Shown here: positions 50,171-64,000 of the stretch, piece by piece | How the letters are laid out: each line of letters begins with the position of its first letter | Numbering within the stretch: position 1 is the stretch's first letter | DNA from: Allolobophora icterica | Taxonomy: Eukaryota > Annelida > Clitellata > Crassiclitellata > Lumbricidae | Direction: 5' to 3' | Assembly (NCBI GenBank): GCA_963556255.1 | Contig: OY744604.1 | Location: 73,076,279-73,140,278, forward strand | DNA: 64,000 bases | Program-made: the position numbers and the translations under genes | Notes under the pieces: generated by a model | Database searches by the model: none | Told to the model about the DNA's origin: nothing | Seen by the model: the letters and a program-made list of their open reading frames with translations, nothing else

Positions 50171-51385
50171 GCCGAAGCATAGGTATTTGAGATCTTGAAC
50201 TTTATTGTCGTCTAACCGTTCTAACGCATGCAAAGATACACTCTATCTACAGTTATCGACAGATATACTTTCAAGCATTTTAGGATTTGCATGTTTAGCG
50301 AGAAGAAATGTGATTACAAGCTTACATTGTTCTTCTTCTACAACACTCCCAGCAATTCAAGTAAGGTTAATATTTGAGGTGTGTTGACTCAAACCAGGTG
50401 AAAGCCACGGAGAGGTGCAGCTAAACTAATATTTAATTACTTATCTGCTTACTTATTGTAAGTGCAAATGTAATAGAACTTTTTTTAAACGATTCTCAGG
50501 CGCTCCCGACCCGCTAGCAAATAAAATGGAGTTAAGGAGTTTCCGAAACAGAGGAAGAGAAGGATTTAGAAGCTCACGCCGCAATTCCTGGGAAGGCGGT
50601 TTCAATAGAGGGGCCAACACAAGCAAGCTTCTACACTGAGCAGTGTCCCCGAGAATGCTGGGTACAACCAGAAGCGATTTGGTGCCCGAGGGGTCCACTG
50701 AGGTACAAAATGACGGATCTAGAGCATATCGAGAGTGTTTGCTTTTTTTATTGTGTTTTATCTATCTGCCTACTTTCGTGCCAACTATATTATTACCTGG
50801 TTAATTATTCAAAACTTTATTTGCTTTCCTTATTCATTTACCTTCCCGCCTATCTGTGCACCTTAAATCTTCGTACCGGCTTATTTGCTTGCTTACTTAT
50901 TTACTTACTAACTTATCTACCAAACTATCTGCAAGTTTACCAATCTAATGACTTACTTATTTAATAACATATACTTGATTCGATTTTCTTCGCCACTGCT
51001 CGTGCTCTGGCAGTGCCAGTCCCAATCCTGAATACAGGAGGAGAGCGACGCTAATCATCTTTGTAATGACACAGCGTCGTTAAAGAGAAACTACACTCAC
51101 CTGTCTCGACCCACTTAACTACCTGCTTAACCTTCAAACTAGCAGCAACTAAGCTTGCTGTCTTATCGGCAACTATTAAAGATTAAAGTTGGAGTAAATA
51201 GACTGTAAGATTATGCATTTTAAGCAGGCCTAGAGAAAAAGTGGACCACCTCAATGATGATACACAAAGATCTTCGCCACAGTCACGTTCTCTTCTGTAC
51301 TCTGATATAATATGCATGTGTCGCTTATGGCTGTAAACTGTTAATTAGTGTTAGTGGACATCAAGTGACCACATGCTAGAGAAGC
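50170..51385. other. Gene B distal upstream region
   Basis: Diverged copy of 4290-4870 in part (CTTACT/TATCTA-rich stretch 50700-50960, and 51130-51370). The minus ORF at 50453-50698 has no known motif and is not conserved in the 4 kb copy. Confidence 0.5.
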
Positions 51386-51390
51386 ATTTA

Positions 51391-51429
51391 ATATATATAT
51401 ATATATTATATATCACCAAACCCTGAGTC

Positions 51430-51460
<31 letters not shown>

Positions 51461-51504
51461 TTTTGACACACAGATTTCACACGGTCACACAGCAACCTGG
51501 AGCA

Positions 51505-51543
<39 letters not shown>
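51391..51543. repeat. (TA)n tracts
   Basis: Three TA tracts separated by unique DNA. Confidence 0.95.
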
Positions 51544-51547
<4 letters not shown>

Positions 51548-51979
51548 GAGTACCTCAAATGTACTTCCCAATACTGTGTCCTGCCTCTGATCTAATTGCA
51601 ACCTTCGACTGATATACTTACACTTTAGCTATATATCTCAGTTGTTTGCAATAGATTAGACGTGGCTCTAGGAATATAAATGGTACCTCTAACCATTTGA
51701 ATTTCGACGGGGCTTGTCGAACAGATTACGATATTGCCTACGATCTAACTTGTGGAGAATACCGATTGACGTTTTATGCATTATGATGACGACGGTGCAG
51801 AACTCATTAGATTGGCTCATATCAGATAAGAATTGAGTTATTATCAAGTTAAATACAAGACCAGATTAAATATTTCGATATGGGTGCGTTAATGTGTGAT
51901 TAGGAATGCGCATGCGCACTGAAAAGAGCTTTATCGCGACGTTCCAGATTTAGCTGGTCGCATATATGCAAAGCTTCAT

Positions 51980-52350
51980 GACCAGAGGCAAATTAATTGT
52001 AACCTTCGCAAGCAATGTATCTCTAGGACGTCGGGGTAAATTTTAATATATCTTTAGACAAGTTAATCGCATGACCAGAGGTAAATTAATTGTAACCTTC
52101 GCAAGCATTGTATCTCTATGACGTCGGGGTAAATTTTAATATATCTTTAGACAAGTTAATCGCATGACCAGAGGTAAATTAATTGTAACCTTCGCAAGCA
52201 TTGTATCTCTATGACGTCGGGGTAAATTTTAATATATCTTTAGACAAGTTAATCGCATGACCAGAGGTAAATTAATTGTAACCTTCGCAAGCATTGTATC
52301 TCTAGGACGTCGGGGTAAATTTTAATATATCTTTAGACAAGTTAATCGCA
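51980..52350. repeat. 93-bp tandem repeat, four copies
   Basis: GACCAGAGGTAAATTAATTG begins each unit at 51980, 52073, 52166 and 52259, with a few substitutions. A single copy exists at the matching place in the gene A spacer (about 5710-5800: AGGAGAGGTAAATTGATTG), so the expansion is local to this copy. Confidence 0.95.
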
Positions 52351-52603
52351 TATTCGGGTCACCAAGTGCAGCTTCAATATGGCAAACATGAAACGACCCA
52401 TGCCGATATTGACGATTGTGTAATTTGAAGGCAGCCAGAACAGTACGCCCTGATAGCAGGTTTAATCTTAGAGATTCAACGAAATCAAAGATATTAAACT
52501 TAATAAACATCGGGTCAGATTCTGTTCTACTTTGATGAGATTGTCTAATCAGATGAAACAGTAAGGGGCAAAAATTTTGTATGCGTGTGTACGTGTTGCT
52601 CCA

Positions 52604-52718
52604 AAGTTCAAATAACATTTCATAGAAAGGTCAAATAACATTTCATAGAAAGTTCAAATAACATTTCATAGAAAGTTCAAATAACATTTCACAGAAAGTT
52701 CAAATAACATTTCATGGA
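52604..52718. repeat. 23-bp tandem repeat, five copies
   Basis: Five copies of AGTTCAAATAACATTTCATA-GAA. In the gene A copy there is one (AGTTCAAGTCACATTTAATCG at about 6078). Confidence 0.93.
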
Positions 52719-53499
52719 AAATGTGCATCTTTGCAACGTTTAGGTGTAGTTGTAGGTCCCAAAACAGCTCAATCCAGACAATTACCGCAACATCTAGAGG
52801 CAGTTAAATAGGCCTAAATTACATGAATTCGTTCAGGCACGACAATGGAATACCTTGAAGGTTGAAATTGTTCTCCTGCTATTTCATCAGTGTACTATTA
52901 ACAATAAATACCGTAATGACTCTTAAGGATAAAATATGAAATGAAATGTTGTAAAACTTGCTCGTTTTCAAAGTTCAATATTGTAAATTGTAATCCCATC
53001 ATTTTATGTTCGTTCGGGACTAAATTAAACGAAATGTATCTAAGCTAGACTTCAGATCTCATAATTCACATTGCCTACATTTAACATCAGCTGGTTGAAG
53101 TTTTTTTTATTGGTAATTGAAATATTTACGAGTCTAACAGTGTAGACCTACTGTAAGTTTCATGATTATTTTCAACGTCATGATGGAACCTACAGATAAC
53201 ACATTAATACATAATAGAGGAACACCACGTTTAATAAACGCTGCATTAGGCCTATAATAGAAATCTCAGGGTAAACAATGAAACATGTTTATATCTTTTG
53301 CAACAGAAGAATTCCCGAGAAATAGTTTATGTACTAAATGTACCACGGACCTCGCATAGCCAATGCGTTTTTATATCTGAGTTGCAAAGTCGTTATGCCT
53401 TAGACCTATCTTAGTTTCTTTAGCTCGTGTTGCCGCTATGAAGGTTGTGCGGAATGAGCTCTACTCTTGTTAAAAATGCACTACTTTAAAAACACATGT

Positions 53500-53725
53500 C
53501 ATTGGGCCCGATAGCGCATTGGATAACATCTGGCGTAGAGTGCGAGAGGTACAGAGATCGAGTCCCATAGGCGGACATGCTTCGTAGGCTGCAATTTGCG
53601 CCGTGTATTGCAGGCTGTCTGTTCTGTAGTAGTTAAGATTTATCGCATGACATGTACAATTTGTACATGTACAGCGCAGCGCGTTTGCAGGCGCTTAATT
53701 AAAGAATAAATATTATTATTGTTAT
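53500..53725 (+). mobile_element. tRNA-derived SINE
   Basis: GGGCCCGATAGCGCATTGGATAAC looks like the start of tRNA-Arg with its A box, and GAGATCGAGTCCC is the B box 36 nt later. The body lacks a proper acceptor stem and ends in an ATTATTATTG tail, so it is a SINE rather than a tRNA gene. Confidence 0.7.
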
Positions 53726-54444
53726 CAATTCTCAAATATAAATGTAAATATACAAGGCATTATTCTAGTATCCAATTCATAAACGCGTTCACATATTCTG
53801 AAGACAATACTACTACATTTCACATTGTTACTGTCTTGGCAGTTACTATGATTTTGTATGAATGGTAGCAACAACAGACGGGGAAACACGAATCTACAAA
53901 TGCAACTACTCTTGTAGGTTATCTGCACATTTGCTGATATCATTACTTAGAAAATAAGAGATTGTAACCGACTCGAAAGAGCATACTCTATTAACCAGCG
54001 TCATTTTATCGTTTGTTGTATATTATGAAAAGAGAGCCTTGCAAAAATATTTCAAATAGGGTTTGTGATGATCTTGAGCAAAACTCGTTTGGATAATTTT
54101 ATTTGTAGGTGCTTATACCATGTATGTTTTCATGTGCAGCAACAGAAGATTGCACTCATGTACTTTTCAAGGAATATCAGAAGTGCTGGTACTTGAAGTC
54201 GTAATTGTAATCATTCAATCACTATTAAAAAAGCAAAGAGCCTGGCACCAGCTTATTCACAAGCGTTACGTCATGTCAGAGATGTCCAGAGATGTCAAAT
54301 GAAGATCCGAGTCCGATTGCCAGAGAACCCAGAGAGAAAGTTGTCACACAGAGGAAAATTTACTTTACCCAATTTACTGACAGTGAATTGTCGTGTACAA
54401 ATATTTTGCTCGTTTTAAAGCAACATTGTATAGCCTAAATTTAT

Positions 54445-54650
54445 TACATATTGTAACGTACCATTACATGTTGTAACGTACCATTGCATGTTGTAACGTA
54501 CCATTACATGTTGTAACGTACCATTGCATGTTGTAACGTACCATTACATGTTGTAACGTACCATTGCATGTTGTAACGCACCATTTCATGTTGCAACGTA
54601 CCTTCGCATGTTCTAGAGTGTCACTGCATGTTGTAGCGTACCATTACATA
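54445..54650. repeat. 20-bp tandem repeat, about 10 copies
   Basis: Units of TTGTAACGTACCATTACATG with G/A alternating (ATTACATG, ATTGCATG) every other unit, hinting at an earlier 40-bp unit. Single copy at the matching place near 8965-8985. Confidence 0.95.
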
Positions 54651-54719
54651 GAAGGACGTAGATCTCAACATGACAATAGGCAAAGATACTGCAACATCTT
54701 TAAAACTTTAGGATGACCA

Positions 54720-55250
54720 TGCGTCATTGTTTATATCTCAGATATAAATGCAAATTTGCGAGGAATTCTATTAATATCCAATTCAATTCATGAACGCATG
54801 CACGAATCACAAAGAAAATACTACTACATTTGACAAGGTTACTGTCTTAGTAGTAATTATGAGAGGTGTTAGAGATTTGAGGCCGAATGATACAGTGAGT
54901 TGTTATGAGTTGTAGTAACAAAAGTACTAGTTGGCTGGAGAATGATGATTTGGGTTACATTACAGCTCGGTTAAACATATTACATAAGATGTCATTCATG
55001 AGTAAATTTGAATCACTTGTATAGAACATAATGATCAACAAATTAACACATCATAAAACACGAGTAATTTTAATTCTAACTGTAACATAAACTTAAATTT
55101 AAGTTCATAAAAATTTCTTAATCAAATTATATTTCTATATGTAACCGTCGTGATTGATAATAATCGACGCGTTACGTAAAGAAAACATTCAAGACCTTAA
55201 AGAAACCAACATATACGTTCAGCTTATATATAGTTATTCCGACAATAATA
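54720..55250. other. Spacer between relic and gene C
   Basis: 54740-54870 is a second, diverged copy of 53735-53860 (ACTACTACATTT and GTTACTGTCTT in both). Nothing coding. Confidence 0.5.
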
Positions 55251-55254
55251 AGAT

Positions 55255-55640
55255 AATATTATAGACGTTCTAACAAGAAGGATGCTTGTGTCGGCGAATG
55301 AAATTGGCACAACAGTATTGAGGTGGTACACAACAACACACTGTCAGTAGGAAGATCTGAAGGCAATATATCGTGTCGTATCTGAAAATTTATACAGCTC
55401 CTCTCCCAGAATAAGTATTTAGTTTTAAAAGTACACAAGCAACGGGGTAACAGAAATGCCTTTAAGAAACAAGAGACCAATGGGGAGAAATCAGTCACTA
55501 GTTTGGCCTTGTGTTGGGGAGGAAGGTAATTCCAGATCGAGGGACCTTGCTGTGGTAGCAAACATCGAATTTGACGTCGACGCTAAGACAAAATTAAGTC
55601 ACAAACATTTCAAATGGATGGCTACCTCTCAGATATATAG
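55255..55640 (-). mobile_element. LINE C-terminal fragment
   Basis: Minus frame reading QQGPSIWNYLPPQHKAKLV, then DFSPLVSCFLKAFLLP, the W-N-x-LP C-terminal segment of CR1-like LINEs. Broken upstream. Confidence 0.7.
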
Positions 55641-55935
55641 TTCCATACACTGCTCCTCTTTCATTAGGCCTACTTAGTGGACTAAAACTATAAAGAAAAA
55701 TTTTAAGATATGATTTGAAACTAAGCAAACTATATGTAGTAAGGTATCATGTTCATTGAATGTTAATGATCATAACCAGTAACTGTTATAGTCCTACACA
55801 TGCAATTTGTCCAAAATTAATACAAGTTTGAAAGCCATCTGCAGGTAGTCAAAAATCCGATTCATCCTACAGTATGTCAACGCTTTACAACATCTCCTAT
55901 TTTTTGGTAATGTATTTTCGATGGTCTATCTGAGG

Positions 55936-64000
<8,065 letters not shown>

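Larger units (their letters stand above)
52410..54440 (-). pseudogene. Relic of an A-type receptor gene 3' end
   Basis: Collinear with gene A's 3' part. GGGTCAGATTC-GTT at 52510 equals 5994, GGTGTAG and AGGTC at 52743 equals 6126, and then AATTACCGCAACATCTAGAGGCAG at 52781 equals 6731-6750, the first codons and acceptor of gene A's membrane exon. The roughly 590 bp between (tail exon and most of the membrane exon) are deleted, so no protein can be made. Homology continues into the intron (54110 equals 8500, 54390 equals 8910). No Ig or CUB exon remains before gene C's tail at 55936. Confidence 0.68.

Noticed and set aside
49687..50180. ORFs with HAYIHT or MYVCM repeats
   Set aside because: Translation of a TGTA/TGCA microsatellite.
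50453..50698. 81-codon minus ORF as a gene
   Set aside because: No start context, domain, paralog or splice support; probably a repeat fragment.
53500..53575. Functional tRNA gene
   Set aside because: A and B boxes are present, but the anticodon arm and acceptor stem do not pair well and a SINE body with an ATT tail follows.

Overview
Raw eukaryotic (metazoan) genomic DNA: AT-rich, intron-rich, with many microsatellites, LINE fragments, Tc1/mariner and hAT-like elements and tRNA-derived SINEs. Frequent AGGCCTA words and LINE tails reading GCGCTATATAAAT plus short TGAT/TTGAT repeats suggest a marine invertebrate. An echinoderm or other deuterostome is my guess, at low confidence; nothing here fixes the species.

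The real protein-coding content is one gene family on the minus strand: a head-to-tail cluster of type I transmembrane receptors. I rebuilt the exons from splice signals, phase and paralog comparison. From left to right the genes are D (only the first two coding exons, 1691-2838, the rest lies left of the window), A (complete model, 25318 down to 6147, 19 coding exons, 814 aa), B (complete model, 49149 down to 29881, 12 coding exons, 762 aa) and C (3' part, from the right edge down to 55936). The shared plan is signal peptide, two or three CUB domains (each split over two exons, phase 1 to 0 then 0 to 1), one to three Ig-like domains (one exon each, phase 1-1), a transmembrane exon (phase 1-1) and one final tail exon. 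Every exon join in A and B keeps frame.

The genes differ in instructive ways. A has two CUBs, then seven Ser/Thr-rich mini-exons (48-54 nt), three Ig-like exons, two more mini-exons, the membrane exon and a tail with a textbook ITAM-type motif (YANL-x9-YDSI). B has three CUBs, no mini-exons, and a tail with no YxxL/I motif. C has at least two CUBs, one Ig, a shortened membrane exon and a tail with PPPYDTL. The tails therefore look like different signalling outputs on similar ectodomains, as in families of activating and non-activating immune or allorecognition receptors. That function is inference; no ligand or pathway can be read from DNA.

The cluster grew by segmental duplication. The region 2-9 kb (5' end of D, spacer, 3' end of A) is collinear with 48-55 kb (5' end of B, spacer, and a decayed A-like 3' end between B and C). 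The B and C 3' flanks also match. Inside A, blocks of introns plus mini-exons have been copied several times. Eight of 36 modelled donors are GCAAGT (GC-AG introns), far above the usual share. Mini-exon 3 carries an inverted copy of its own acceptor 120 bp upstream. The remaining sequence is introns and spacers filled with transposon remnants, listed below.
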